A stretch of DNA of 64,000 nt, taken from contig DULJ01000014.1 in assembly GCA_012840465.1 (NCBI GenBank), positions 1 to 64,000 on the forward strand. The letters run 5' to 3'. The notes beneath the pieces are model-generated. The model worked only from the letters and a program-made list of their open reading frames with translations. It had not been told where the DNA came from and searched no databases. Shown here piece by piece: positions 33,920-43,990 of this stretch (positions are counted from its first letter, which is position 1; each line of letters begins with the position of its first letter). Both the position numbers and the translations under genes were made by a program. This DNA comes from Caryophanales bacterium. Lineage in GTDB: Bacteria > Bacillota > Bacilli > Bacillales > Bacillaceae_J.

Positions 33920-35749
33920 ATGGTAGATAGTATTCGTTTTAGTGGATTAGCAAGTGGCATGGACACGCAAGCTATTGTTGATTCAATGATGCGTGCCTCT
34001 CGATTACCATTAGATAGATTACAGCAACAAAAACAAGTGCTAGAATGGAAGCGCGATGATTATCGTGAAATGAATACTGCATTAAAGAATTTTGATACAT
34101 TCTTATTTGATAATATTTATAAACAATCAAAAATGTTAGCGAAAACAGTTACAAGTTCGAATGAATCTGTAGCGACAGCAACTGCAAATGCACAAGCAGC
34201 AAATAATACATTTGAATTAAAAGATGTAACACTTGCAAAGGCAGCTCAAAGAACCAGTGGTTCCCCAATTAGTGTTAATTCAGCAAATAAAATTGATCCT
34301 TCTAAAAGTCTCTGGTCTCAACGGGCTAAATTTGCGAAAAGTATTACATGGCAACAGGAACACAAAAGTGAAGATTTTACAGTTCCTAAAGGTGGAGGTT
34401 CTGCGATCAACCTGCAGAATAAAGCTATTAGCGATGTCGAGGACATTAAAGTGTACGACACTGAGGGTAATCTCGTAAAAACATATGCTGTTACATATGA
34501 CACCCCTCCCAATCCATCTGATCCTGATACAGCATATGTTAATCAAGAGACAGGTCAAATCACCTTTGGTGGTGACAAACTGACTGAAGATTATACTTTT
34601 AAGGTTAATTATAAAAATAATTTTTTGGAATTTAATGCTGAAACATTTAATGAAGATGGGACCCAAAATAGTATTGCTTTTAAAGTAGATGGAACGACCT
34701 CTCTAAACAGAATGCTAAGTGATATTAATAACTCCAATGCTGGTATTAACATTTTTTATGATAGTGGCAGTGATAAGGTCGTTGCAACTCGAAAAGAAAC
34801 GGGGAACTTCACTGATGGTACTGAAATTAACTTTACGGGAGCATCTAGTGGTTTCTTTATGGGGGAAGATAGTAATTTACAGTTGAATTCGGAAATAGCC
34901 GGGGCCGATGCAACTTTTACAATTAATGGATTGCAAACATCTAGAAAGTCAAATACATTCACTATAAATGATGTAACAATATCTCTAAAGAGAAATATAT
35001 CTGGTGACGAGTCTGTTACCATTTCAACGAAAAATGATGCGGATTCTACTTACAATAGCATTAAAGAATTTGTAGACAAATACAATGAACTACTTGACAA
35101 AATGAATGGTAAGTTAACTGAGGAGCGCTATCGTTCTTTTACACCATTAACCAATGAACAAAAAGGGGCCATGAAAGATAAAGAAATCGAACAATGGGAA
35201 GAAAAGGCCAAAAGTGGGTTACTAAAAAGAGATTCATTATTAACAAGTGGGTTAGGAAAGTTTAGGATTGATCTCTATACAGAAGTAAAGGTTAATGATG
35301 TAACGAGAACGGATAAGGATTATAATCAATTAGCTGAAATAGGCATAAAAACAACAAAGAATTATTTAGATCGTGGGAAAATTGAAATCGATGAACTTAA
35401 ATTAAAAGAAGCAATAGAAAAGAATCCAGAGGCTGTCTATCAATTATTTATGGCAGATGGTCCAACCTATGGTGAACAAGGACTTGCGCGTCGACTTCGT
35501 AAGTCAATTGACGAAACAATGCTGAAAGTGGAAGAGAAAGCTGGTAACATTTATAAAACCGAGCAAGGTTATTCCATGGGTAAGGATTTAGTAAGAATTA
35601 ATAGTGATATTAACTCTTGGGAAGAACGCCTGAAGCAAATAGAACAACGTTACTGGAATCAATTTAACGCAATGGAAAAGGCGATGCAGCAAATGAATAA
35701 TCAATCCAACCAGCTGATGGCTCAATTAGGAAGTATGCAGCAACGATAA
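33920..35749 (+). CDS. fliD: FliD, filament cap protein
   Basis: A 609-residue FliD: N-terminal FSGLASGMDTQAIVDSMM, a central variable domain, YNSIKEFVDKYNELLDKMNG, the FTPLTNEQKGAMKDKEIEQW motif and the C-terminal coiled coil (SWEERLKQIEQRYWNQFNAME). It caps the growing filament and folds exported flagellin. About 110 residues longer than B. subtilis FliD, from the variable domain. GTAGGGAGTGGAG before the ATG. Confidence 0.95.
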   Translation: MVDSIRFSGLASGMDTQAIVDSMMRASRLPLDRLQQQKQVLEWKRDDYREMNTALKNFDTFLFDNIYKQSKMLAKTVTSSNESVATATANAQAANNTFELKDVTLAKAAQRTSGSPISVNSANKIDPSKSLWSQRAKFAKSITWQQEHKSEDFTVPKGGGSAINLQNKAISDVEDIKVYDTEGNLVKTYAVTYDTPPNPSDPDTAYVNQETGQITFGGDKLTEDYTFKVNYKNNFLEFNAETFNEDGTQNSIAFKVDGTTSLNRMLSDINNSNAGINIFYDSGSDKVVATRKETGNFTDGTEINFTGASSGFFMGEDSNLQLNSEIAGADATFTINGLQTSRKSNTFTINDVTISLKRNISGDESVTISTKNDADSTYNSIKEFVDKYNELLDKMNGKLTEERYRSFTPLTNEQKGAMKDKEIEQWEEKAKSGLLKRDSLLTSGLGKFRIDLYTEVKVNDVTRTDKDYNQLAEIGIKTTKNYLDRGKIEIDELKLKEAIEKNPEAVYQLFMADGPTYGEQGLARRLRKSIDETMLKVEEKAGNIYKTEQGYSMGKDLVRINSDINSWEERLKQIEQRYWNQFNAMEKAMQQMNNQSNQLMAQLGSMQQR

Positions 35750-35818
35750 TATAAACTCGACCAACTATGATTTTAACGTCCTAGATTTTGCGTATTAGAT
35801 TTTAAGGGAGAGTAAAAA

Positions 35819-36220
35819 ATGGCAATGAATCAACCGTACCAACAATATAAGCAAAACTCTGTAAATACAGCTTCACCAGGAGAGTTGACGCTTATGCTCT
35901 ATAATGGGTGCTTAAAGTTTATTAAACAAGGTAAATTAGCAATAAACCAAGGAAACATAGAACAACGTCATGAAAGTCTAGTTAAAGCACAAAATATTAT
36001 TAAAGAGCTAATGGTTACTCTAAATATGGATGTAGAAGTCTCAGAGAATATGCTTCAGATGTATGACTATATTTACAGAAGGTTAATTGATGCAAACACA
36101 AAAAATAGTATTGAAATTTTGGACGAGGTTGAGGGGTTTGTAACTGAATTCAGAGATGCCTGGAAGGAAATAATTCAAATCACTAGAAAGCAGCAATATG
36201 CAGGAAGTGGACAGGTATAG
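35819..36220 (+). CDS. fliS: FliS, flagellin chaperone (canonical copy)
   Basis: A 133-residue FliS: YQQYKQNSVNTASPGELTLM at the N-terminus followed by LYNGCLKFIKQG and NAQ-type helices ending FRDAWKEIIQ. It binds the C-terminus of flagellin before export. It is in the conserved fliD-fliS-fliT order and more typical than the copy at 3234. GGGAGAG precedes the ATG. Confidence 0.95.
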   Translation: MAMNQPYQQYKQNSVNTASPGELTLMLYNGCLKFIKQGKLAINQGNIEQRHESLVKAQNIIKELMVTLNMDVEVSENMLQMYDYIYRRLIDANTKNSIEILDEVEGFVTEFRDAWKEIIQITRKQQYAGSGQV

Positions 36221-36570
36221 TGAAAGAATTAGATGAATTCATAAACAGGACTAAAAAGTTAGCATTTCTCCTCGAAGAAGGGCTGCCAAGTGAAGGGCGG
36301 GAAGAGTATATCCAAGCTATTCAGGATTTAATGGATGCCCGTGAACAATTATTAAAGACTCTTCCTAATCTATCAAAGGTATTAGATAATAATGAAAAGC
36401 AAGAGTTAATTAATTTAGAAAGAAAGATAAGCGGGTTGATGCTTGAACAACGAAATACGATTAAAAAAGATCTTCAAGTTCTTCAGTTGAAAAAGAAGAA
36501 AAGTAATAACTATGCTAATCCATATGAAAATCTTTCAGCTGATGGGATGTTTTTTGATAAAAGGAATTAA
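36220..36570 (+). CDS. fliT: FliT-like flagellar chaperone
   Basis: A 116-residue helical protein (MKELDEFINRTKKLAFLLEE, GREEYIQAIQDLMDAREQLL) in the fliT position, with the C-terminal YANPYENLSADGMFFDKRN seen in Bacillus FliT. It is expected to chaperone the FliD cap protein. The GTG start overlaps the last base of the fliS stop codon, so translation is coupled; the ribosome site is weak. Confidence 0.85.
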   Translation: MKELDEFINRTKKLAFLLEEGLPSEGREEYIQAIQDLMDAREQLLKTLPNLSKVLDNNEKQELINLERKISGLMLEQRNTIKKDLQVLQLKKKKSNNYANPYENLSADGMFFDKRN

Positions 36571-36578
36571 AGATGGCA

Positions 36579-36607
36579 GAAACGGGGACAATATTTGTCC
36601 CCGTTTA
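36579..36607. terminator. Bidirectional terminator between fliT and the Uma2-like gene
   Basis: AAACGGGGACA pairs with TGTCCCCGTTT around a 5-nt loop. The stem is flanked by A on one side and T on the other, fitting use by both converging genes. Confidence 0.75.
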
Positions 36608-36611
36608 ACAT

Positions 36612-37178
36612 TCAATCCTTATCAAACACCAGCAACTTACTAAAAATGGTCTCAAGATCAATTTTTATACAGGATAGTAGTTCCGATCGGACAACATCCT
36701 TATATCCGTATGTGTTAGCAAGAAGGTATTTATTATCTGTAAGAACAAATTGGTCAACGTATAAATGTACGGGGTCTACAATCCAGTATTCTTTTACACC
36801 GAATCGCTCGTATACTCTTTTTTTGCGGATTTTATCATTGTAGCTTGTACTAGGTGAAAGGATTTCAATGATGATGTCAGGGGCTCCAATAATCTTTTTT
36901 GCGGTAACAATATGAAGATTTTCGTTCGTAATATAAACGACATCAGGCTGGAATTCGTTTTCCTCATCGAACTTGACGTCGATTGGTGCTGTTAGCACAA
37001 GGCCTTCGGTAGCACAAGTATCTTCGATAGAAGTTAAAAAATATTTAACTAATTGTTGGTGTCTAATCATCGGTGCTGCTTGCAGATCATAGCGGATTCC
37101 TTCTATTAATTCATATCGTTCCTCTTGGTAGTCATATGGTTGCAATTCTTCTGTTACTTTGTTTTTTTTACTTGACAT
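36612..37178 (-). CDS. Uma2 family (DUF820) restriction-endonuclease-like protein
   Basis: A 188-residue Uma2 protein: YELIEGIRYDLQAAPMIRHQQL, FQPDVVYITNEN, GAPDIIIEILSPSTSYNDKIRKKRVYE and GVKEYWIVDP. These give the PD-(D/E)xK nuclease-like core (D in QPDVV, E in IEILS). Family members are common accessory genes with no settled role. The ATG at 37178 is placed about 10 nt from GGGGAAG. It lies convergent to fliT. Confidence 0.85.
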   Translation of the reverse strand: MSSKKNKVTEELQPYDYQEERYELIEGIRYDLQAAPMIRHQQLVKYFLTSIEDTCATEGLVLTAPIDVKFDEENEFQPDVVYITNENLHIVTAKKIIGAPDIIIEILSPSTSYNDKIRKKRVYERFGVKEYWIVDPVHLYVDQFVLTDNKYLLANTYGYKDVVRSELLSCIKIDLETIFSKLLVFDKD

Positions 37179-37380
37179 TGCACTCACTTCCCCAATGATT
37201 TTTTAATTATTATACAATATTTCCACAAAGATGGGTAACTCTTCATTTCCGCATGGGGTAGGATATCACGACTTTCTTTTAATGGCGGTTTCGGAAAATT
37301 TCGAATAATGAATTTCAGTGTATGTTATAATAAAGGCAAAAAATGTACGCCGGCAAAGAGTAGGGTAGGGGTGAATTAAT

Positions 37381-38169
37381 TTGGAAAGAATGATTATTCC
37401 TAGTGATGCAGAACTGATTATAAGCACCTCTAGTAAAGGTGATCAGTCGAAATGGTTAATAGGTAATACATGGGTAAAAGAAAATAATCGTGGCTATGAA
37501 AATATCGCTGAGTATGTAGCTTTTCTAATTTTAGATAGTTCTAATCTACCGAAAACCTCTTTTATTCCATATACGCCTTGTATTATTAAAAAAAGTGATG
37601 GTACAGTTACTGAGGGTTGTTATTCCAATGATTTTCGGGGATCTTTACAAGAAGTTACATTAGAACGATTATTTGAAGTGAATTTTGAAACAACAGATGA
37701 TATTTTGGGAAATGGACGGTATTCAACCGAAGATAAATTTAATGCTGTCTTGGAAAAGGTTCATTTATTTACTGGACAAGATGTTTCACTTGAAATTTCA
37801 CAAATGCTAGCATTCGATGCCTTTATTTTAAATGAGGATCGTCATACGAATAACATTCTGTTTCTTTATAATCCAATAACAGCCGTTTGGAAGTTGGCTC
37901 CTATTTTTGATAATGGATTAAGTTTACTATCAGATTTAAAGGATTATCCCATGAGTAAGCCTATCGATATATTAAAGAAGAAGGTAAAAGCCAAGCCATT
38001 CAATTCTTCATTTAAAAAACAGTTAGCTTTATACAAAGGGGCACCATTTATTAATAGGAAGTTGCTTCTTAATAGAGTAACTGAATCCCCCTACGATCTT
38101 GGCAGGGCTAAAGAAGTTGTAATGTCACAATTAAATGATGCGCATCTCCAAGGAATTATCATTGGTTAA
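37381..38169 (+). CDS. HipA-like kinase domain protein
   Basis: A 262-residue protein with the C-terminal HipA/CtkA kinase signature: FDAFILNEDRHTNNILFLY (catalytic Asp about residue 153, metal Asn) and APIFDNGLSLL. The N-terminal lobe carries TWVKENNRGYENIAEYVAF. It lacks the N-subdomain of full HipA (total ~440 residues). TTG start with TAGGGGTGA at 37366-37373. An extended -10 (TGTTATAAT, 37323-37331) lies upstream. HipA-type kinases phosphorylate translation factors or tRNA synthetases; the target here is unknown. A small partner gene follows by 18 nt. Confidence 0.8.
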   Translation: MERMIIPSDAELIISTSSKGDQSKWLIGNTWVKENNRGYENIAEYVAFLILDSSNLPKTSFIPYTPCIIKKSDGTVTEGCYSNDFRGSLQEVTLERLFEVNFETTDDILGNGRYSTEDKFNAVLEKVHLFTGQDVSLEISQMLAFDAFILNEDRHTNNILFLYNPITAVWKLAPIFDNGLSLLSDLKDYPMSKPIDILKKKVKAKPFNSSFKKQLALYKGAPFINRKLLLNRVTESPYDLGRAKEVVMSQLNDAHLQGIIIG

Positions 38170-38187
38170 AGGGTGGTAGGCGTTAAC

Positions 38188-38565
38188 ATGATTGATTATA
38201 TGAAATTTGATATTATGCTGTTTGATGATGTGATTGCAACGGTTGATCTAAAACCATCCGGGAGTGACCAGCCCTACGTTATTAACTATATTGAAGGTTT
38301 TAATAAACAATTTTCGCCAAATCCAGAGGGTTATATTACAAAAGTAGAGTTGGAAAAGTGGCTGAAATGGCGGGTATTTCCCGAAACTAGAGCAAATGCT
38401 GATGAATTGCTTGCTTCCCTCGGATTAAATAGTTATAATCGCTGGGCGATTGTCCGTAAAACACATGGCGTGATGGCTGATGATGAAATTTGGTTACGTT
38501 TTAAAGGTGAACACCTTAAGCATTGTGATGTGACTTTACGGAAATCTCTTTACTATGGGAATTAA
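38188..38565 (+). CDS. HipA-partner-like small protein
   Basis: A 125-residue protein: YMKFDIMLFDDVIATVDL at the N-terminus and LEKWLKWRVFPETRANADEL, KTHGVMADDEIWLRF towards the C-terminus. No DNA-binding HipB-type helix-turn-helix is evident. It sits immediately downstream of the HipA-like kinase with TGGTAGG before the ATG at 38188. Similar small proteins accompany HipA-like kinase genes in Firmicutes. It may be the regulatory or missing N-terminal part of a split HipA-type system (inference). Confidence 0.65.
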   Translation: MIDYMKFDIMLFDDVIATVDLKPSGSDQPYVINYIEGFNKQFSPNPEGYITKVELEKWLKWRVFPETRANADELLASLGLNSYNRWAIVRKTHGVMADDEIWLRFKGEHLKHCDVTLRKSLYYGN

Positions 38566-38662
38566 CGCTTTACGGCAGTGCTTTTTTGTCAACACAAATT
38601 TCTGCAAAATTCGACATGTCACATTTCTTCCATATTTCACAAAAAAGTTTCACGTTTTTACT

Positions 38663-38697
38663 GTTTCAGCAGGAATTGGATAGGGTAAAATAGAAAT
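38663..38697 (+). promoter_or_regulatory. Overlapping sigma-B and sigma-H type promoters of hpf
   Basis: Sigma-B form: GTTTCA (38663-38668), 14 nt, GGGTAA (38683-38688). Sigma-H form: AGGAATT (38671-38677) with GAAAT at 38693-38697. B. subtilis hpf (yvyD) is controlled by both factors, which supports the reading; neither box is perfect. Confidence 0.55.
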
Positions 38698-38733
38698 ATA
38701 ATAACATAGCACAAATCAAGGAGGGGTACCCTT

Positions 38734-39285
38734 ATGAAATTCAACATTCGGGGAGAAAACATCACAGTTACTCCAGCAATCAGAGAATATGTGGAGAAGA
38801 AAATTGGAAAGCTTGAAAGGTATTTTGAGCAAAAGCCAACTTCAGATGTGAATGTAAATTTAAGTGTATTTAATAATGAGCAAAAAATAGAGGTTACGAT
38901 TCCTATGACAAATCTTTTGCTTCGTGCAGAGGAAAGTCATGTTGATATGTATGCGGCTGCTGACCTTGTTGTGAACAAGCTAGAGCGTCAAATCCGCAAA
39001 CATAAAACAAAAGTAAACCGTAAGCTTCGTCAGGCTGAAGAGTCTCCAAGATATGGATTTGCTGAAACTGTTAGTGCAAGTGGACAGGAAGATCATGGTG
39101 ACGATGATTTCGAAGTTGTTCGTAACAAGCGTTTTGACCTAAAACCTATGGATTCTGAAGAAGCCATTCTTCAAATGAACATGTTAGGTCATAACTTCTT
39201 CGTATTCGTTAACTCTGAAACAAACAGCACAAACGTTGTTTACCGTCGTAATGATGGCAAATATGGTTTAATTGAAGCTCAGTAA
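38734..39285 (+). CDS. hpf: HPF, long-form ribosome hibernation promoting factor
   Basis: A 183-residue long HPF: N-terminal ribosome-binding domain (MKFNIRGENITVTPAIREYVEKKIGKLE, YAAADLVVNKLERQIRKHK) and C-terminal dimerisation domain (KRFDLKPMDSEEAILQMNMLGHNFFVFVN). It dimerises 70S ribosomes into 100S in stationary phase or stress. AAGGAGGGGT precedes the ATG. It is transcribed from stress-type promoters and ends at a terminator before secA. Confidence 0.95.
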   Translation: MKFNIRGENITVTPAIREYVEKKIGKLERYFEQKPTSDVNVNLSVFNNEQKIEVTIPMTNLLLRAEESHVDMYAAADLVVNKLERQIRKHKTKVNRKLRQAEESPRYGFAETVSASGQEDHGDDDFEVVRNKRFDLKPMDSEEAILQMNMLGHNFFVFVNSETNSTNVVYRRNDGKYGLIEAQ

Positions 39286-39306
39286 TGGAGTTGATTTTGA
39301 ATCTCT

Positions 39307-39337
39307 TAGGCGCAGTCCACTATGGCTGCGCTTTTTG
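39307..39337 (+). terminator. Terminator after hpf
   Basis: GCGCAG pairs with CTGCGC around a 10-nt loop, then TTTTT. Confidence 0.85.
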
Positions 39338-39571
39338 ATTCACCCATTTCTAACAAAATCTACTATCATGCCACAATACCCGCCTGTTGTAATACTTTTC
39401 ACTTAAATGTTAATATAGAGGATAGGACTCTCCATGATTTTAGGGAAAGTCCCATACATAGATTTTGCTGTTATTTTTACTTTTTCATACTTTCTAACAC
39501 ATCGGAGTTTGCCGACTACTATTGGTGCATTCCGTAATAATGAATTGATTATAGAGGAGCGTAAAACAGAT

Positions 39572-42088
39572 ATGCTTGGAATGTTAAAGAAGGTTTTTGG
39601 GGATCCGAATCAACGCTATTTAAATCGTTATCAAAAAGTGGCAAATCAAATTGAAGCGCTTGAACCAGATATTCAAAAGCTGTCAGATGACCAACTTCGT
39701 GAGAAAACGGAAGAGTTTAAGGCTCGTTATCAAAAGGGTGAGTCATTGGATGATATTTTACCAGAGGCTTTTGCGGTAGTTCGTGAAGGTTCTGTTCGTG
39801 TCTTGGGCATGCGTCCATATCCAGTGCAGTTGATCGGGGCGATTTCCCTGCATGAGGGTAATATTTCTGAGATGAAAACTGGGGAAGGTAAAACGCTAGT
39901 TTCAACAATGCCGGCATACTTAAATGCGCTAACTGGTAAAGGTGTTCACATTGTTACTGTCAACGAGTATTTGGCACGCCGTGACGCTATGGAAATGGGC
40001 AAACTTCATGAATTTCTTGGTCTAACGGTAGGTTTGAACTTAAACAGCCTTACGCAAGAGGAGAAACAGGAAGCATATCGAGCTGATATTACATATGGTA
40101 CAAACAATGAGTTTGGTTTTGATTATTTGCGTGATAACATGGTGCTCTACAAAGAGCAAATGGTTCAACGTCCGCTTCATTATGCGATCATTGACGAGAC
40201 TGACTCAATTTTAATTGATGAAGCACGTACACCGCTTATTATATCTGGTACTGCCAAAAAATCAGCATCACTATATATTACTGCTGATACATTCGTCCGG
40301 ACATTGAAGCTGGATGAGGACTACACCTATGATGTAAAAACAAAAGGTGTGCAGCTGACCGAGGAAGGTATGGAAAAAGCTGAACGTGCGTTTAAGATTG
40401 AAAATTTATTTGATCTTGCCAATGTTCAACTTGTTCACCATATTGACCAAGCTTTAAAAGCTCAGGCGAGTATGCATCGTGATGAAGATTATGTTATTCA
40501 AGATGAAGAAGTTGTCATTGTTGACCAATTTACGGGTCGTTTGATGAAGGGTCGCCGTTATAGTGAAGGCTTGCACCAAGCGATTGAGGCTAAAGAAGGC
40601 TTGAAGATTCAGAACGAAAGCATGACGCTGGCAACGACGACATTCCAGAACTATTTCCGGATGTATGAAAAGCTCTCTGGAATGACAGGTACGGCAAAAA
40701 CAGAAGAAGAGGAATTCCGTAATATTTACAATATGAATGTTATTGTCGTTCCGACGAACAGACCGATTGCTCGTAATGACCGTCCAGATTTAATTTATAA
40801 AACAATGGCAGGTAAGTTTAATGCGGTTGTTGAGGATATTGCCGTACGCCATCAGGCAGGACAGCCTGTTCTTGTTGGTACAGTAAACGTTGATACATCT
40901 GAATTAATTTCAGGTTTGTTGAAGAAAAAGGGAATTCGTCACCACGTTTTGAACGCGAAGAACCATGAAAGAGAAGCAGAAATCATTGAAAATGCAGGCC
41001 AACTAGGGGCAGTTACGATTGCGACCAACATGGCCGGTCGTGGTACGGACATTAAGCTTGGTGAAGGTGTGCTCGAGCTTGACGGTTTAGCGGTTATTGG
41101 TACGGAGCGACACGAAAGCCGTCGTATTGATAATCAGCTGCGCGGACGTTCTGGTCGTCAAGGTGACCCAGGTATTACGCAATTTTATTTATCAATGGAA
41201 GACGAGTTAATGCGTCGTTTCGGTTCTGATAACATGAAAGCAATGATGGATCGTCTTGGTATGGACGATGATCAGCCAATCGAGAGTAAGCTTGTTACAA
41301 AAGCGGTTGAATCCGCGCAAAAACGTGTTGAAGGCAATAACTTCGATGCCCGTAAAACATTGCTACAATATGACGATGTATTACGTCAACAGCGTGATGT
41401 CATCTACAAGCAGCGTTATGATGTATTAGATGCGGAGAATTTACGAGAAGTTGTTGAAAAAATGATCCGTTCAACAGTTGAGCGCAATATAGATGCCCAT
41501 ATGCCGAAGGACGCCTTACCGGAAGAATGGGATTACAAAGGCATTGTTATGTATGTCGAGGGTAATCTGTTGAATGAGGGCAACTTAACGGTAGCCGATA
41601 TCAACGGTAAAGAGCCTGAAGAGGTTGTTGATGTTATTCTTGAACGTGTGAAAGTGGATTATGATGAAAAAGAAGCAGAACTTTCACCTGAACAAATGCG
41701 CGAGTTTGAAAAAGTTATCGTGCTTCGCTCAGTTGACTCTAAGTGGATGGATCATATCGACGCTATGGACCAGCTTCGCCAGGGTATTCATTTACGTGCT
41801 TATGGACAAATCGATCCGTTGCGCGAATACCAAATGGAAGGCTTTGCGATGTTTGAAACTATGATTGCATCCATCGAAGAAGAGGTTGCGAAGTACATTA
41901 TGAAGGCTCAAATCCGCAGCAACCTAGAGCGTCAAAAAGTAGCAGAAGGCCAAGCAGTAAAGCCAGAAAGTAGCAGCGAAGGCGAAACAAAGAAGAAGCC
42001 ATACGTGAAACGCCAAGACATCAACCGCAACGACCCATGCCCATGCGGCAGCGGCAAGAAATATAAGCATTGCCATGGGAATCAGTAA
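39572..42088 (+). CDS. secA: SecA, preprotein translocase ATPase
   Basis: An 838-residue Sec[21 protein letters not shown] start, Walker [10 protein letters not shown], the DEAD-like [43 protein letters not shown] and the C-terminal zinc motif [16 protein letters not shown]. It drives protein export through SecYEG. The ATG at 39572 follows GAGGAGCG; the frame stays open to 39434 but the upstream extension is not SecA-like. prfB follows, as in B. subtilis. Confidence 0.97.
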   Translation: MLGMLKKVFGDPNQRYLNRYQKVANQIEALEPDIQKLSDDQLREKTEEFKARYQKGESLDDILPEAFAVVREGSVRVLGMRPYPVQLIGAISLHEGNISEMKTGEGKTLVSTMPAYLNALTGKGVHIVTVNEYLARRDAMEMGKLHEFLGLTVGLNLNSLTQEEKQEAYRADITYGTNNEFGFDYLRDNMVLYKEQMVQRPLHYAIIDETDSILIDEARTPLIISGTAKKSASLYITADTFVRTLKLDEDYTYDVKTKGVQLTEEGMEKAERAFKIENLFDLANVQLVHHIDQALKAQASMHRDEDYVIQDEEVVIVDQFTGRLMKGRRYSEGLHQAIEAKEGLKIQNESMTLATTTFQNYFRMYEKLSGMTGTAKTEEEEFRNIYNMNVIVVPTNRPIARNDRPDLIYKTMAGKFNAVVEDIAVRHQAGQPVLVGTVNVDTSELISGLLKKKGIRHHVLNAKNHEREAEIIENAGQLGAVTIATNMAGRGTDIKLGEGVLELDGLAVIGTERHESRRIDNQLRGRSGRQGDPGITQFYLSMEDELMRRFGSDNMKAMMDRLGMDDDQPIESKLVTKAVESAQKRVEGNNFDARKTLLQYDDVLRQQRDVIYKQRYDVLDAENLREVVEKMIRSTVERNIDAHMPKDALPEEWDYKGIVMYVEGNLLNEGNLTVADINGKEPEEVVDVILERVKVDYDEKEAELSPEQMREFEKVIVLRSVDSKWMDHIDAMDQLRQGIHLRAYGQIDPLREYQMEGFAMFETMIASIEEEVAKYIMKAQIRSNLERQKVAEGQAVKPESSSEGETKKKPYVKRQDINRNDPCPCGSGKKYKHCHGNQ

Positions 42089-42094
42089 GAATGC

Positions 42095-42154
42095 GGGGAC
42101 AGGCACCGCGGAAGGTACAACTGGCGTACCAACTGACGTGTGGGGACAGGCACC
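42095..42154. repeat. Dispersed intergenic repeat, copy 1
   Basis: Two GGGGACAGGCACC boxes (42095-42107, 42142-42154) bracket a segment ending in GTACCAACTGACGTG. An inverted copy with the same boxes and core lies at 53372-53419. Confidence 0.85.
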
Positions 42155-42184
42155 ACAATATATATTTTAGAGGTGAATGCGTTA

Positions 42185-43286
42185 ATGGAATTAGTAGAGG
42201 TAAGACAAGAACTTGATAAAATTGCTAAAGTGTTAGCCAGATTTAGGGGGTCCCTTTGACCTCGAAGAGAAGGAAAAGAGGATTGCTGAGCTTGACGAAC
42301 TGATGTCGATGCCGAACTTCTGGGATGACCAACAGGTTGCCCAGCAGGTCATCAATGAAGCAAATGTTTTGAAAGACGTCGTTGATGACTATACAGCTTT
42401 AAATGAAAGCTTTGAAAACCTTGAGGTTACACATGAGCTTTTAAAAGAAGAAGATGATGAGGCTCTTCAAAAGGAACTTGAAAAAGAAATAAAAACCCTT
42501 TCTGAAAGTGTAAACCAGTTTGAGCTTCAGCTTTTACTAAGCGAGCCGTATGATAAGAACAATGCGATTCTTGAGTTGCATCCTGGTGCGGGCGGAACCG
42601 AGTCACAGGATTGGGGCTCCTTGCTCCTGCGCATGTACACGCGCTGGGCTGAAAAGAAAGGCTTTAAAGTTGAAACCCTTGACTATCTTGCCGGTGACGA
42701 AGCGGGAATTAAAAGCGTGACATTGCTTATTAAAGGTCACAATGCTTATGGTTATCTAAAGGCTGAAAAAGGCGTGCACCGTCTTGTTCGAATTTCGCCG
42801 TTTGACGCATCCGGGCGCCGCCATACTTCATTTGTTTCCTGTGATGTTATGCCTGAATTTAATGATGAAATTGAAATTGAAATCCGCGATACTGACTTGA
42901 AAATTGATACGTACCGTTCAACCGGTGCCGGTGGACAGCACGTTAATACAACTGATTCAGCGGTTCGAATTACCCACCTTCCAACCGGCATTGTCGTGAC
43001 ATGTCAATGCGAACGTTCACAGATTAAAAACCGTGAACAAGCGATGAAAATGTTAAAAGCAAAGCTCTACCAGAAAAGAATTGAAGAGCAGCAAGCTGAA
43101 CTTGATGAAATCCGCGGGGAACAAAAAGAAATCGGCTGGGGAAGTCAAATCCGTTCTTATGTCTTCCACCCCTATTCATTAGTGAAAGACCACCGCACAA
43201 ACGTGGAAATCGGAAATACACAAGCTGTCATGGATGGCGAACTTGACCCATTCATCGATGCTTACCTAAGATCGAAATTAAGTTAA
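42185..43286 (+). CDS. prfB: RF2 (peptide chain release factor 2) with programmed +1 frameshift
   Basis: The first 24 codons (42185-42256) end at an in-frame TGA (42257-42259) in CTTTGAC, preceded by the SD-like AGGGGG (42245-42250). A +1 slip at CTT continues at GAC 42258, giving 366 residues, the usual RF2 length. The main part has the GGQ loop ([18 protein letters not shown]) and the SPF anticodon-like motif ([15 protein letters not shown]). RF2 reads UGA, so low RF2 raises frameshifting: autoregulation. GAGGTG precedes the ATG. An annotation beginning at 42303 would be truncated. Confidence 0.96.
42245..42260 (+). promoter_or_regulatory. prfB frameshift signal
   Basis: AGGGGG, 4 nt, CTTTGAC: internal Shine-Dalgarno, slippery CTT and in-frame TGA followed by C, the conserved bacterial prfB recoding site. 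Confidence 0.95.
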
Positions 43287-43651
43287 CCAAATTTAACATT
43301 ACCTTTTGCTGTAAATTAATGCAGAATAGGGTCTTCATTATTTTGATGAAGGTCATGTTTTATGAAATCTTTTATAAAATTTTTCCATAAAAAAATTTCA
43401 CCACTATGGATATACTGAGAACCAATTGCAAATAATAACCCTGTAATCTAACAAAGCCACGGGTTAGCCGCCATTAGCACAATCAGGGTTTGTTCACAGG
43501 GTTGTCACATTTTCATGCCTTTCTAGTAAGGGACACTTCATAACCTATTGTAGAGGGTTTTACAAGTGTCGGAAATTGTTTATAATGGGGAAGTGTACAT
43601 ACTTATGGTACGCTTGTCAAAAATCACCAAATACACAAAGGGGGATTACCG
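43287..43651. other. Intergenic region prfB-cccB
   Basis: No gene is supported in these 365 nt. A weak hairpin (GTCTTCAT/ATGAAGGT, 43331-43353) may end prfB transcripts. The cccB promoter is at 43559-43586. The rest is featureless to my reading. Confidence 0.5.
43559..43586 (+). promoter_or_regulatory. Sigma-A promoter of cccB
   Basis: TTTACA at 43559-43564, 16 nt, TATAAT at 43581-43586. Confidence 0.7.
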
Positions 43652-43990
43652 ATGAAGAAAAAGTTAGTAGCACTATTCATGGGTTCTGCACTTATTCTTG
43701 GTGCATGTGGCGGCGGTGGAGACACTGCTAAAGAGCCAGCTAACAACAACGCTGCAGCTCCTGCAGCAGACAATGCAGCGGCTGAAGGATTATTCGCGCA
43801 AAGCTGTGCAAGCTGTCATGGTCAAAATCTTGAAGGTGGCGTAGGTCCTGACTTAACTCAAGTAGGTGGCAGATTAGATGCTGCTGGTATCGAGAACATT
43901 ATTGTTAATGGACAACTTGCAATGCCTGCTGGATTACTACAAGGCGACGACGCTAAAGCTGTTTCTGACTGGTTAGCAACTCATAAGTAA
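43652..43990 (+). CDS. cccB: Cytochrome c-551 lipoprotein
   Basis: A 112-residue small lipoprotein cytochrome: signal peptide with lipobox LGAC (Cys about 19), a low-complexity Asn/Ala/Pro linker, haem motif CASCH, and axial Met in LAMPAG. It is anchored outside the membrane and carries electrons in respiration. AAGGGGGA precedes the ATG. Single-gene unit with its own promoter and terminator, in the B. subtilis position between prfB and ftsE. Confidence 0.93.
   Translation: MKKKLVALFMGSALILGACGGGGDTAKEPANNNAAAPAADNAAAEGLFAQSCASCHGQNLEGGVGPDLTQVGGRLDAAGIENIIVNGQLAMPAGLLQGDDAKAVSDWLATHK

Noticed and set aside
36595-36843. Plus-strand frame opposite the Uma2-like gene
   Set aside because: Antisense shadow beginning in the terminator; the minus-strand product matches a known family.
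39434-39571. Upstream in-frame extension of secA
   Set aside because: The extra 46 residues do not resemble SecA, and a good ribosome site with the standard MLGMLKK start is at 39572.
42303-43286. Separate gene starting at 42303
   Set aside because: It is the body of prfB joined to the 42185 start by the programmed frameshift.
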